Part shown: in pieces, positions 44,698-58,300 of the stretch
Layout of the letters: the number at the start of each line of letters is the position of its first letter
Numbering within the stretch: the first letter of the stretch is position 1
NCBI GenBank assembly: GCA_001600055.1
Contig: BCIV01000017.1
Location: forward strand, 496,001 to 560,000
DNA: 64,000 nt
Direction: 5' to 3'
DNA from: Filobasidium wieringae
Lineage: Eukaryota; Basidiomycota; Tremellomycetes; Filobasidiales; Filobasidiaceae
Notes under the pieces: generated by a model
What the model was told of the DNA's origin: nothing
Database searches by the model: none
What the model saw: the letters and a program-made list of their open reading frames with translations, nothing else
Translations under genes and position numbers: made by a program

Positions 44698-46088
44698 ATG
44701 TCACAGCAGACTCAAACAAAGACCAAGCCCGCCGACGAGGACCTCAAGCTGAAACTCACCGGAAGCGCCAAAGCGCCTGGATTGAGCTCGTACTCGTCTT
44801 TCGACAATACTCCCAGTATTGGGACCGAGTTCAGAGATCATTCGTCGGACGATAAGGCAGTTCTCAGCATTCAAGATGTCCTGAAGGACGATGAGAAACT
44901 TAAACAACTAGGTCGATTGGTGTAAGATCAAATCATGGAACCAAACGCGCTGCTTTCCACTGATGCACAGGTTACGCTATAGATCCGAACGAGGCGTGGT
45001 CTTCTTCCGCGATGCGGTGCTCACACCAGAGGATCAGAAGGTCCTAGTAGATAAGCTCGGTAGATTTGGAGGAAAGCCGGAAACTTCTAAACTTCATATC
45101 CATCCTTTGACTCTTGGCGGTAGTGAGCTTGGAGACGAGATCTCCGTCATCTCTAACGAGTTCGTCTTTGATGACAAGTTCAAGAGGACGGACGACACTA
45201 TCTTAAGCAGGATTAAGGGGAACAAACTTTGGGTGAGTCAGATGCGAGATACGTATCTTTGCTCCCGCCTTGCTGACTTTCTACAAACCCGAGCTTAGCA
45301 CTCCGATATCACTTTTGAGAACGTCCCTAGTGACTATGCCTGTCTTCAAATCAGGACGTTCCCTTCCGTAGGAGGTACGTGCTGAGCCTCCGGTATGAAA
45401 ATGACTCAACTGACATCTCTTCTTTGCGTCTCAGGTGATACGCTCTGGGCTTCAGCTTACGAAGCCTACGACCGTCTTTCTCCCGCCTACAAGAAGTTCT
45501 TGGACGGTCTTACCGCCACTCACAAGGGTACAAACTTTATCGAAATCGCTTCCCGCACCGGTGCCACATTCAGAGAGAACCGAGGGTCTCCTGAAAATGT
45601 TGGCCAATCTCTGGAGACGGTTCATCCGGTTGTGAGAACCAACCCCCTGACGGGATGGAAGGGATTGTTTGTGAACAAGGGATTTACCAAGAAGATCAAT
45701 GAATTGACTGTCGACGAGAGCGAATTCACGCTTAACTACTTGTTCGACCATATCTCTGCGGTGAGCACTCCTCTCTCTCGCTCTTATAAGGAGCGACAAG
45801 CTGATTCTGATTCATTTCCGATGTCAGAACCACGATCTTCAGGTACGTTTCCGATGGGAGCCCAACTCTCTTGCTATCTGGGACAACAGAAGCACTTTCC
45901 GTAAGTCCGCAGACCTGTTTTCTTATTAACGTGAGAAGCTAAGTCGCTGCCCATTCATAGATGCCGCCACTTACGATCTGGATAAGGAACGCCGAGTTGG
46001 AACCAGGGCCGTCAGTCTGGGCGAGCGTCCATACTTCGACCCTAACTCGGTCAGCCGACGTGACGCATTGGCTGCTGTTAAAGCTTGA
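44698..46088 (+). CDS. TauD-type Fe(II)/2-oxoglutarate dioxygenase
   Basis: Oxidises a sulfonate such as taurine to release sulfite, using 2-oxoglutarate, O2 and Fe(II) (yeast Jlp1 class), in the cytosol. Six exons: 44698-44921, 44983-45232, 45299-45374, 45435-45760, 45828-45900, 45961-46088; 358 residues, normal length. LVSERGVVFFRD begins the core. Iron ligands are H159 and D161 in HSDITF and a distal H317 in STFHAATYD, whose codon is split by the last intron. GGDTLWASAYEAYDRLSP and the 2-oxoglutarate-binding arginine region RRVGTRAVSLGE are present. The second exon uses acceptor CGCTATAG, giving V-S-E-R; the earlier CACAG acceptor would add an in-frame stop. Exact substrate is not readable. 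Confidence 0.92.
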
Positions 46089-46323
46089 TCTCATGATCTC
46101 AGCAGTTGTAGAATTGAGAATAAAGGCACGTACAAGTTGTAATACCTAGTAGAGTAGAAACTATCTCTTTCTTTGAACCGATTCTCAGTCATTTTTTGTT
46201 TGCCCCGTGGTGTGGAAGGTGATATCAAATTCAACACAGCGCATTTCCGATCCTCATTTCTTTTTGTCTCGGTATGGATTGAATGCGATATACTGCACTG
46301 CGGTGTACAACTGAACAAGGCGT

Positions 46324-49300
46324 CTACGTATTATACTTTGGCTTGACGAACGCAGTAGGCAGTCCAGTCAGATCGGTGAATGGCCTTTCCACTACGACCA
46401 GATCTCCGTCGACCATAGATACGGCTGAGACCTCGCGATATCGACCGATGATCTTGAATGGCTCGTCTTCCATCAACTGAGCTTTCTCCTCCGCTTTGGA
46501 TTCAGCGGTCTCGTTCGCCTTTGACTTTCTTCGCTTCTTCGCCTTCTTGTCTTTCGATGATGCGTCTCCGCTTGGCACTTCCAGAGACGACACCCAGTTG
46601 CTTCCCCAAGCGAGAAGCTTTCCCTTTCCTGTCGAGGAGCTGCTTGGTATAGCCTCCAATCCTAATACTCGCTCATCAGTGTAGGTGACTTTGGTCCTTT
46701 CGGGCAATAGTCTTCGATCATCTACATCGAACTGTTGTATTGAGTTGGAACCAGGGAAAGCAAAGACCAGAGTCGATGCATTAGTAAAGGCCATAGCTGA
46801 TGGGGGTTGTGCGAACGTAGGAACGAAGCAGTGAAGCTGATGAAGAGAACGAAAAGAGGTCAATTCGATCTTAGATATCGATGACGAAAGCGAGCTCACC
46901 TTGAGTACGTCAAGACTCCATACTCCTATCCGCCCGAGACTGTCTTGACATGCTAGCCACTGTCCGTCCCGACTGATAGTCATCATGACCAGTCTAGGTC
47001 GTGCCGGATCATCGGAATCTTCCTCTTCGCTTTCGCTCTCAGAGTCGCTATCGTCATCGATTCCGTTGACTCCGAGTTCGCTGCCTGCATCGCCATCAGA
47101 GTCTTCCATAGAAGCGTCTCCGTTACCGTTATCGGTCGCGTGACCGTTCCCGTTTGTTAATCCATTTGGCTTTTTGTTGGCTCGAGATCGGGTCGGTAGT
47201 CCTCTTACTGCTCGCATACCCTCCTTGACCGGGATCGGTAGACTTTGCAACACGCTAACACCCTCATCTGCATCTTCATCACCAACCTCGACGATGACCA
47301 TATGAGAGTGCATCGCCAACCCGATGATAAGGGCGTTAGAGTCTGGGGTGAAAGCCAAGCTCGAAGCGCCGGTACCGCGCTTGTAGACGGCCATATCTCC
47401 TAACCGTTCAAGCTCAGTCAGAAGCGTTCCAGTGAACAGTCTGATCCGTCGCGGGTGTGCCACAATGGAATCATCGTCGTCTCCTTCCTATCGACGCACA
47501 ATGAACCATTCAATTCCTAGATCAAGTGCGACATGATCTGTAAACTCACCCTGTACTTCAGCTTGAACACCTTGGTCTCATACAGATCTGACACTGCAAG
47601 CCATTGACCGTCGGGTGAGATAGCAGCGGCTGTCAGACTGCTCCTGAGCTATAGATCGTATGTTTGAGGATCAACGTCTTGTTTCTGATACATGCTTCAC
47701 AGGTATCGCACTAACCTGGAAGTCCATCTCGAGCACCTTGTCCCACCCACCAGGAACGCTTTCTCCGTCTACTTCCTCGCCTCTCCGGATCATATCTCTT
47801 ATCCTGAAAAGAGCGATTCCTCGGTACCTCCTTACAAGGACCAACTTCTTCTCCCTGGCAATGGAGATTACGTCGTTTCCATACCCTCTAGGTACGTATC
47901 CGAGATCCACCTTGACCGCGTCAGAGAACACCTCTTTCCCCTTCTTCGTCAATGGGTTCTTTACAAGGCTCTGCTCCTTGTTGCTCTTTTTTGATACACC
48001 TTCCGACTGAGCGGCGGAAGTCAAGACTAGGCTCATGTCTAATCCACCAGAAGCCAAAACAGGCGCGACTCCTGGGTTCAATGGGGCGAGGCTGGACCGA
48101 GGGGCAAGGGAGTAAGAGGGGAACATGGCCAACGCTCGCACGTCGTGTTTATGTAATCGTTTAGTTGAAGTTTGTTGCCATTCACCGGAGATCGAACGAG
48201 ATGTCTCGGCCATGTCATCCTCGGCAGCCGTTGAAGAGGAAGAAGGAACAAACGAGAACTGCGTCACTCTTTGATCCGGACCACTTGAGTAGATCGCTTT
48301 CCCGTTCTGATCATATTCAAGCATCAGCTTCCTAGTTAAGAATGTTATTCGTACACATATCGCTCACAGGCGAAACGATCAAGCACAAAGCGTCAGCCGC
48401 ATGAGCCTTGAAAGCCTTGATCTGAGCCAAACTCTTTCCATCCCAGAAAGTCACCGTTCCCAGGGAATCAGCCGAGATAATTGTTCCGTCACTGCAATCG
48501 ATTTCGACTTGTCAGCGTCACGCATCTTCACGAGACACAGAAGCAGACTAACGCAAGACAAGCAACAGCCCAAACGACACTATGTCGTTTCCTTCCCTTC
48601 CCCCCTTTTTCCACACTCCTCAATTTCCCGACGCTCATTCGACCAACAACCCGTCCGGTTGAAAGATTGTATTTTCTCAAAGAAGAATCCGAATGGGCTG
48701 TGATCAGATGAGTCAACTTCCACACCCAGTCCGATTTCGTCTTCTCTTCGGCATCATCGTCGATCATCTTGCCCTGGCTTTCTACGCGTTGACGGACAGG
48801 TGCACCCCAAGCGATCCCCAAGGTACGGACTCGACCGGGAAGTGCTTCCATTCGGCCGACCGCTCCACCTGCGCCTGATGAGACTAAAGTGGCGATGTTG
48901 AGTTCGGGGGAAGAGGAGGAGAGGGAGAGAAGGTGGATATGGGGTGCGGAGGTTGAGATGGCGAGGTGGGTGTGGGTGGGCGACAGGGACAAGGACCAGA
49001 TAGGTCCAGATGGGAGAGGAGTGGTTTGCTGATATGAAAAGGATTATTGGCGGTAGAGGGATTGATTGCAAAGAGCAGATAGAAACATAAGTAGCAATTC
49101 TTGCAGCAGAAACCACTCGAAAACTCACGAGAATGGCACCAGTAAACAAACATCGCTCAATGAGATCTCCAGAATCGCTTCCAGCAGTAAACAACCTCAA
49201 TTCTTCCAGACTAGGTAGTCTCTTCTGGCGTGATGACGAGGAGGATGAAGAGGTAGATGGGTCAGAGGATGGGGAAGCAGAAGCGTAGAAGTCTTCTGGA

Positions 49301-49692
49301 TCTCGGATAGCCAGGGTCATCAAGGAGACGGTCGGATATGCTAGGATAGCAGGAAGGACCTACGATGTAGTAAAGGAAATCAGCTTCTTCGTCCCTAACA
49401 GAGAATAGCGACTTCGATTTACCCTACGTAATACCCAACTCCCCACCTCTTCTCGTGCCTCATTCGTCGCATATTCCCAAATCTGGACTTCTCCATTTTG
49501 CCTAGCAACTACCAAAGCAGCCATCTCTTCCTTTTTCGACAAAGCATCCTGTTGAGCTTTCTTCTCTGCGATTTCAGGGTCAGGCGAGGGGAATGGAATG
49601 GGAGTGAAAGAGATTGCAGTTATGGGAGAAGGGTGGTAATCTGCAAACCTGACCCGGTGGAGAGCCGTCGTTATAGCAGGAGGAGTTGACAT
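46324..49692 (-). CDS. UTP4: UTP4/cirhin, WD40 subunit of the small-subunit processome
   Basis: t-UTP subcomplex member needed for pre-18S rRNA transcription and processing in the nucleolus. Eight exons: 49423-49692, 49129-49359, 48553-49028, 48368-48491, 47716-48306, 47550-47648, 46900-47487, 46324-46836; 963 residues. Starts with HRVRFADYHPSPITAISFTP, the UTP4 signature. WD40-type repeats include ADGTIISADSLGTVTFWDGK, NGKAIYSSGPDQRVTQFSF, HDVRALAMFPSY and SPDGQWLAVSDLYETKVFKL. An acidic insert (about 705-765, SDSESESEEEDSDDP) and a basic KKAKKRRKSKAN tract lie in the second propeller. UTP4 and UTP17-type proteins share this layout; the N-terminal motif favours UTP4. Confidence 0.85.
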
Positions 49693-50144
49693 GGTCGATT
49701 TTGTAGAGCTGTACTACGCTCTGTTGCGAAGGTAAATCGATCGGAAAGACAGCAAATTCTGAAAAGATGAAGGGAATTCGAGTTTGACCTCATCTCGTTC
49801 AAGTCCCAACTTTTCGGAAGTCACGTGACATGCGCGTTACACCAGCGATCAAGCTGAAACAAACGAAAGGGTTAGTACCGATAAGCGATGGTTCACGGGG
49901 ACCGCATGCTCCTTAGGGCGGAGCGGGTTGTGAAGAGTTGGTGGTTCGAATGGTACTGGCCACATAATTCGATTCTCCTATACCTTTGACTCGGCAATGT
50001 TACCCGAGTCGGTCGCGGGCCGTCAATAAAAACAATTCAAACTAAAAACGAGAAGGCTAGTAGGTGGGGGATGTAGGATACTTGGACGATCTATATTATA
50101 CAACAGAGTAGAGTAAATGGAACATAAGGCGATCAATGTACCAC
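49693..50144. other. intergenic upstream of UTP4
   Basis: 452 bp holding the UTP4 promoter and the 3' flank of the FAD oxidase. No gene seen. Confidence 0.45.
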
Positions 50145-51867
50145 CTAAAGCTCGGGCTCAATAGGGAACCACTTATTGAACCTCTGCTCGGGATCGTACT
50201 TGGCCTTGATCTTCCTCAATCTCGGGTAATTATCCTTATACAAGGCCTCGGCGACGTGGGAGGCTCCAGCATCAGAAACTATGACAGCCACGCATACTAT
50301 CAGATCGCAAGGCCTGCATTGGATAGCCAGCTTTACGGAAACTGACCTTGATTCGCGTACTGGAACGTCTTCCCGCCATCCTCAGGGCCAACTCCGGCAG
50401 CAAGACAAGCAACCGCGAGTTTCTTGGCCATCTGATACCGTTCTGCCAATTGATCAATGGATGCACCTTCTTCGTCTTTCCATTCGATCTCGGGGTAGAC
50501 AGATACTTCTCCCTCGCGGTTGGCAAAGCAACCACCACCATCGGGACCTTTACCGAGTTTCCTGATCATGTTGCGATCCTCGATTTCGATAATGGTCATC
50601 CCCCCAAGTATAGAGGCAGCATTTCGGTGCAATTCCCGGATCCCCTTCAGTTGACTCAAGTTGGGAAAGCGTCTGCAGAACCCTTGCTTGAGGTAACGAT
50701 GTGAGTAGGTGTCGGGGGTATCAGCCGTCTTCCAGTACGGCATCATATCCAACTTCCTGGTCGTGGTAGACGCTTCGACTGATCTTCTCCCTAAGGTCAA
50801 CAATGCTGTTGTCGACGAGGAAGCAAGCAGGACTGACGAGACTGTAATATCTCCTTGAAATTTTCTCTCCCCTCAGCCTCAGTCCCAGCGTAAAAGAAGT
50901 TAGCATCCCAAGTCTAAGTCGACAATCGAATCAGCATGATTCAATTTGGAAACGATCGATCGGACTGCTATCAATCACCTCTCGTCTAGCCCCGATGTCC
51001 ATGTGGCATTTCCCATTGAGCTTGCTCCCTGCCCATTCTTGTACACTCTTGGCAAACTTCTCCAAAGTCTCATCGGTCGGGTCAAACGATACAGTTCCGA
51101 GGAAGACGTCTTCCTCCTGTGGCCAAATCTTCAATGTCATCTCGGTCATTATGCCGAAATTCCCACCACCACCTCGGATAGCCCAGAAGAGGTCAGTATT
51201 CTCTTCCTTGCTACAGGTAAGAACTGATGGGACTTCAAGATGGGGTTGGGTAACGATTTGAGCGGAGATAAGGTTGTCGATTGCTAGACCTCTTTGACCG
51301 GAGAGCAAACTGTATCCTCCTCCTAGAACCAGTCTGGAAGGAAATCCCGTTGATAAGCCTCGGCAGAGCTCTTTTTCCCGAAGTCATCCTTGAAACCTAC
51401 CCACTGACTCCAGTCTGATTAGCTGTCCCTCCAACCGCTGCAGTCCCCTTGTGTCCACAGGCTTTATCGACGTGTTCCCATAAGGCTCCTCCACCGACTT
51501 TGGCAGTAAGAGCTTCCTCGTCGACTTCAACTTTGTTCATGTACCTAGAAAGATCAATGACAATCCCAGTAGCGGTAGAAGATGCTCCGGAGCTGTTGTG
51601 TCCTCCACCTGGAGCCTACTATCAGTCCCGTACGCCTGAATATCGATGGTAGTTCGACTCACATTTGACAGAAAAGTCAATTCCATTCTCCCTAGTAAAT
51701 TTGAGACACTGATCAACATCCGCAACAGTCTTGACGAAGACGACCGCTAAAGCGGGCTTGGAAGCGGAAGTCGACCACCGTCTGATGGCGAGCTTGTATT
51801 CCGGAGACTTCGGGGTGATGACATCACCAGAGATCAGGTGGGCTAGTTTCGTAAAGTCTGTAAGCAT
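50145..51867 (-). CDS. berberine-bridge-like FAD-linked oxidase
   Basis: Oxidoreductase of the FAD_binding_4 plus BBE family. Exons: 51663-51867, 51401-51608, 50979-51333, 50838-50913, 50347-50790, 50145-50278; 473 residues. FAD-binding blocks: VKCGGHNSSGASS (its His is the usual covalent FAD site), IDLSRYMNKVEVD, GGTANQTGVSGLVLGGGYS, GLAIDNLISAQIV and WAIRGGGGNFGIMTEM. The C-terminal BBE motif is YDPEQRFNKWFPI. The 47-nt intron 50791-50837 is the least certain junction; alternatives shift only a few residues. No signal peptide, although many relatives are secreted. Substrates of the family range from alkaloids to sugars; none can be assigned. Confidence 0.88.
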
Positions 51868-52320
51868 TGTAGTCGTCGGTGATATGCTTGTGATTCGCTT
51901 ACAGGGTTTGCCTCTAGTCCAGGAGTATCATTACCATGTATATATCCATTTCATCTGGATAAAGGGGGCCGATCCGTATTCTTCGAGAATCCCTTTTTTC
52001 GTTTAGGACAAAGGAGCCAAAGGAAACGCCAAAAGTTTGAGGGGATTGTTAGAATTGTTAGAGTAGTGATAAACCTGGCGATGAGCGAAAAATCTATCAG
52101 GGAAAGGAACTTTGAGATCGTATTCATCGAAGAACAAGGTCTAGGGGTCGAGTTCGATGGTCTTTGGCACTCAGTCGAGTTTCAATATATCATAGGAGAT
52201 GAAACAAGAACCGTTTAGCGTAATTACGTAATCATACTGCATAGGTTATTCGAAACTCATATTTGGGCGAACGTAGCTAGCTCAATTCGCAACAAAATCA
52301 ACAATCAACAACATATAGAC
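51868..52320. other. intergenic upstream of FAD oxidase
   Basis: 453 bp, A/T-rich, with no credible frame. Contains the FAD-oxidase promoter. Confidence 0.45.
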
Positions 52321-55300
52321 TTAGTTCGGAGGGAGGAGGAGGGCATATCCAAGTGGAAGAAGCAGGCAGCATACGTAGGTGGTATATTCAGGTTGCAGGC
52401 AAATAGTCGGACGGTTTCGTTTCATTGCGACTCCTTCGTCGACCTCCTCTTTAGCTTCCAGTTCATCGTTCAAGCTGTTCAGGCTGTGACCAGTATCTTC
52501 GGTCTTCATCGCTGTACCGAGTGTAACAGGATCGACAAAGCCAGACGCCTGGAGCGACTTTCCGTACGTCAAGGCGCCCATATGGCTTCGCGAGAAGCTT
52601 TGGCCGTGCATACGGAGAGACAGTATCCGCTCAAAGTAGTGCAAAGGACTTGACACGAAAGGGCATTCTTCTGGCCAGTCCATCATATCTCGAGCTTCCG
52701 AAACGATGAAGCCATCTCTGCCCACAGCTTGATTTCCGGGTCGACAGGATGCAGTCACGATGCCCAGGAAATGACAGAGCCGTTCATATCCCTTCTGAGT
52801 GTCAACGTAGAGTGATCCAGCAAAGAGGTTCAAGTCCCGGACAGCTAGGTCCGAGCAAGGACCATCCACAGGGCTTGCGCACGGAGTGTAGAAGTTCATG
52901 TCACTGAATGACACCGCTCGCTTACTACATTTCGGAGCGAAGGTATGCAAACGAACTTGCATCGAGGCTTTGATTTTAGGAAGTAGCTCATTGACCTCAT
53001 GAGGACTTAGTATGAGAAGATGCTCAGTTTTTGCGCTACTCAGAATCCAGGAGATAGGCCTCAAATAGTTGTCCAGACTAGACGATGTTGCCAATTGCAC
53101 AGAGTATGCAAAGTCTTCGGTCACGAAGATCTGGAAGTCATCGGGATCTATCCCTGCGCCTACCGCAGATTCGCCAGCAGTCGTGCGACCGTACATTTCG
53201 AACGCTCGGAACCCCTCACAGTTGAGCAGATCCCGGAATAGTCCAGTCCTAACATATATCTCCAGTCCTGGGCTAATCTTCGGGACTAACGGCTTCACTG
53301 CGGGGGGCCGCTGCACTTGCCGCTGTCTTTCAACTTCATGCGTCAACTCCCTTTCTTGTTCGTTAGACATCGTAGAGTCCTCCAAAACGGACTGCTTCAT
53401 AGACTTGTACTCTTGTACCAAATGCTGCATCGTCGGATATATCGAATCGCGATCCAAGAGTCGCGTGAATGCCCCAATACGGTCATTGTGAATGCCGTAT
53501 AACTGGTCCAATTTCTGGGATTCATCCTCCTGGATCTCTTCCCAGAATAGGTTCAGATTGTCCATATCACCAGTGATAGCCTCGGCAGAAGCGCTCGCCG
53601 GGATGCGCCTATCGAAGACCGATTGCTGTCGAACGTGCTCGAGCCCATGCATCGCACGAAGGGGACGCGCTATGTCGAGCGCTTCACATGTTTGGCCCAT
53701 GCTCCAGAGTAGCACATCGGCCGAGTCGAGCTTGTCCACTGGCTTTCGGCTACTATCGCATATGCTGCGATGCACCTCCGGAGGAGCGATGAAGCACACA
53801 GAATGTCCGTTACCGAGACTACGTAACCGCATGCAGGCTGAGATGACGCGTCAGTTACCTTCGTTTCAAGCTAGAAGTGGTTTCCGCTTACCCTGGACTA
53901 AGCGATCCTTTACGAGACGGGGGCCGAGAGTCACTGCCGCACGAGCACCGATAGGTATCGCAAGATCGATACCTCTCGTATGCACCTCATCCAGATAAAT
54001 CAAACATCCCTCGAGCTTGCCCTTGAAGGGCGAGATTCGAAGTGGTGTGACATTACCGGTACAATCCATCACCATAGCCTCGTCTTCGTCATCGAAGTAC
54101 AAGCCTGCTCTTGCGTCAATTTGGTAGTCCAACCAGCCTTTGATAAGCTGCGAGTTGGTCGATTCGAGCACTTGCGCACCAACGTCGATCAGTACATTGA
54201 CTCGCGGAGTCTGCCCTGATAGAAGAGAGAAAAGCCCTTGATTGCTGAGGTTCTTACCGGAAGCATCGGCTCCACACATGTACTTTCGATTCTCCTCTTT
54301 CAATATCAAGTCAAGCACCATGGCATTTGTGTGATGGAGCTCTGGTAAATCCCTTTGTAAGATAGAATAGGGCAAAATATCGCGACTATCGTTTGTCCCA
54401 CTGAATCCCGTCGCAAGAAGACTTGGCTGACCAGCTGGTGATGGAATATCCCAACCAGAGGCCGAGATTCTTTTGGAAAACTCCTTTCCTTCTTTGGGAA
54501 AGACTACGTTGTTGAGAAAGAAGTCGATAATCTCCAAGTTGTACCGCATTGTCGGGAACAGGATGGTCTCGGTGAAAGTTCGGTCTTCTAGATTGATAGC
54601 CTCGAAGGCCAGCATGCTAGACGGCACATCCGCTGCATTACAGATCCAGCCGCTATACGTATCCTCGGAGTTTGGGTCTTTGGACAAGAGAACAAAGCAA
54701 GTGTCAATCTGCTTCAGGCTCAGTCCAGTATAGTAATAGCTCAGACATGTCAGAATAATTCCGACATCCGGATGAGCGAACTCCGAATTTGTTGATGGTA
54801 CGCCCTTCGCTCGGTACGGCACCGCCATCAGGCAACGACTGGGGTCCAAGCCATATTCCACCAACCATCTCTTCCGTTGCAAAGCGAAACATAGGACATT
54901 GTGAGCGAGCAGACCTCGTAGAATGAGGATTGCTGTCCAGTAGCGTGTGCCCGAACAAGCCTCTCTAACGATCTCGATGTCGCTGACAGATACTTCGCGC
55001 ATGCTGATAAACCTCTCGATGGCGCTCCGCATTCCGTCTGTAAAGAAATCGAACGACATCCCTCCAACCATGCCATCCATAACGTCCCTGATTAGCGACT
55101 TCACTAGGCAATCATAGACATCAGGACAGAACGCCTTCATAAGCGGAAAGTCCTTCCCCTGAAATTCGATTTCCAGTTCGCCAGAGCGTGAAGCAGCTAG
55201 AGATGCCGCATGAAATTTGACACGCCGCAACATTCCTTGAGGGATCGCCCACCGATCGGTTCCGCCATCTAACATCTGCTGGCTTCCGACCGGGTATATA

Positions 55301-58300
55301 AGTTGCGAGCGTATGCCAAGAATTTCGTCGCATTCGTCGATTACGCAGCGCGAATTCTCCACCAACCAACGTTGAAGACCCAAAACATGGCTCGCGAGCT
55401 TTGTACCAGAAGGAAGCCTCTCTTTCGTCATCAGGCCCATAGAGAGCATTTCTTCTGGCAAAGTGATCATAAACCCATACTGTGCTTTGCAATCTACCAA
55501 TATGTCATGTATCCTTCCAATCACAGGTCCGTCATAGTTTGCCTTTCTTGAGAAAGGAATATGACAAACACGTTGCTTCAACAAGCCTCCCAGCCGTTGA
55601 GACAGGACATGTTCAGTCTGTCGCAGTAGAGGTTTCAACACGATGACTCGGGCCAGACGTTTCCCATCTGCAAGGCATGAAACTAGCATAGGTACGATGA
55701 CAGAAGATTTCCCCTCTCCCATGTTGAGCTGGAGAGCTGTGTTTTCCCTTGATTCAGGAACCATCATTTCTATGGCGACTTTGGCTTGCAGCGGACGAAT
55801 GGTGATGTTATTTTCAATCTCCAGGAGTAGCCAGCTAGGATAGTCGGCCGCTGACCAACCTTGTCTTCCTGGATTTTTCAAATCATTCCAGAAAGCACGT
55901 TGATTGAGCGCTTGAAAGGAGCTAAACATGCGCTCCGCGCGTTGCAGTGATGCAACACCTTCGCCTAGATCAAGTATTGTTTTCCGCCATGAAGGACTCA
56001 GGTGCACGATAGTTTTGGCGGAGAGCAGTGACAGCAAGGCCTGTGGAGTGATCCGAGGCCACAGGCATGCAGCTTCAGTGAGGATCTCAGCTGTAGTTCG
56101 TGGAGCAAGAGCTAGACTGATGGTTCTCATCTTCTGCACGAGGTGCGAGAGAGTCTTGGTGTGGTGCATTTCTATCGCATAAACATTTAAAGGGATGGGT
56201 TCATCCACGGTGTCAAGGGACTGCCCCTGAAGAGCTTGGCAGCTAGCACGCAGTGTAAGGGTATATCTAAGTCGAGTAGGATCCTCTTCAGTGCGCAGGT
56301 CCGAGACGAGTGTCTCTACCTGGGACCCGACTCCATGAACTGTGCTCGGTAAAATGCACAAGGAAGGTTCCTCTGCATAGTGACCGTCCGTTACTGTGAA
56401 AAGGTCAGTGCTGATCAAGTGGTCCAGAGCCATCATATTTGCGGTTGAGCGATTTCTCAGAAGTGATAAACGACCAGCAGAAGGTGTGCAAGATTTGTGA
56501 GATCCAGCTTGTCTCGTAGCGAACTTAGCATCAAGCGATCGGATATGCGTCAAGAAACGCCGGTTCTTGTGCCATACATCAAATAGAACCTGGCAAGCTG
56601 TTGTTGCGCTAGCGTAGTTTAGGAGGTAGTACTCCGTAGGTCGCGACGGAGAAGAAACCCCCTCTTCGGGCCATTGGTCGTGTATGTAATGGCTGAGTCT
56701 CTTAGCCTGGCGCTGCCTTTCATCGAGCTTAGCGCGATATTCTCGCAGTTCAGCATCAGAGGGATAGGACGGTTGATCGATGTCTTTCGAGTTCAGAGAT
56801 ACAGCAGCCTCGATACTCGATAGAGAAGCGATTTCCCCCTGACCTAAGTCGTACACCTGATGAGAAGCTGGAGGATCGTCCATACGGAAAACGCCAGAAG
56901 TTGCGAATGCTAAGAGCGTCTTCAAATGGAGCAGGTCATCTCCTTTTGCCCCTATAGCCATCGCTCCCAACGTAAACATCAATTGGTGGGTCATGCTTGA
57001 CCTTGTCGATAGTCTGCATAGATCATATAGCGAGCCCCACTGCTCCTTGTACTGAACGTTTATGAGTTTCGACAAGGGCCCCGATTCAAATTTCGAATGG
57101 TATCCCGAAACAGTATCCCAGTCCTCCAGAACATTCACAAGGCTTTGATGCGTCGAAACATTGGCAGGCCAGGTCTTGAGGAGGACCGCAAGTTCCTGGA
57201 CGCCTGCCGCGCGGCTCACGTGCCCAGACCTATCGCGGCTGGAGTACGTCGTGTCAGATGGGTGAGGTGAATCCCCAGCATACAAGCTTGACCTCATCAC
57301 AGAAGCGTTGCGGGACCTTGCACGTGTCAGAAGTTCATCGGCTCCTCGATCTGGTAATCGGAATTCTCCAGGAGAGCTGTAGAATACTGCAAACTTCCCA
57401 TGATGCGTCAGTATGGCTGCCGCAGCGGGCAAGAAATCGTCGTGCTGCGATAGAGATGATAGAGTGTTGCTCCAATCGACTGTCTGCATGCATCGCTTGT
57501 ACGCTGGATAGTATCGTCGACCGGGTGTCAATGCCGATATCTTCATCAGTGCCGCCACTTCTTCTTCAGTCAGCGGAATAGAAGAATAAAGAGACGCTTC
57601 CTGCAGAAGCGCGATGGCCTCCTCTGTCCCGCTCCTTTTAGTAAAGGGATCGCAAAGACAAAAGGACGTGACAGCATGAAGATATGACTTGTGCAAAGAA
57701 CTGAGAACATCCGGTTGTCCCTGAAGTTTGTTCAGATGTCGGTCGATCCGGTAGACGAAGTAACGCTGTGTAATTTCCTTTTCCCCGCTGATACTTACTG
57801 TGACATGCATTCCAGCCTTTTGAATCTGGACGTCACCATAAGGCAAAATGACTTGTCGTTCAGACAATCGACCAATGGAGAGCAGGTCCTTCAGAACGAG
57901 CTTGTTCTGTAAACCGATGAGCGTTCCGATGTGCTGATCACTGTCAACAACAGCGTTGAACTCTAGCGACTTCAGTTGACCGCATGCGGTGACCGTAAAA
58001 TGCAGGTTAAACCGAGGCAGAAAGATCTGAAGATCTGGTGCTTGATTCTTGTCAAGCAGAATATGACACGCCGAACTCGTTTCGATAGGTCCAATGATAC
58101 GAAGGATAGCTTTCCCGATCATACTTCCATGATCAATCAACCTTTTATTTTCAGTAGCCATCTGTGCTCCAGCGCTCGATAGACTCGCTCCAGAGAATGA
58201 CAGTACCCAGTCTTTTGAAGATTCTTTCCAAGGACTCTTCAGGGAGCGGAATTCAACTTCCCTCTTCGATTCGTTCAAGAAATGCGTATGCATCGTAGAG

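Noticed and set aside
51449..53998. Several plus-strand frames of 60-170 codons across 52.3-54 kb
   Set aside because: All are shadows of the minus-strand DUF3638 gene and the FAD oxidase.
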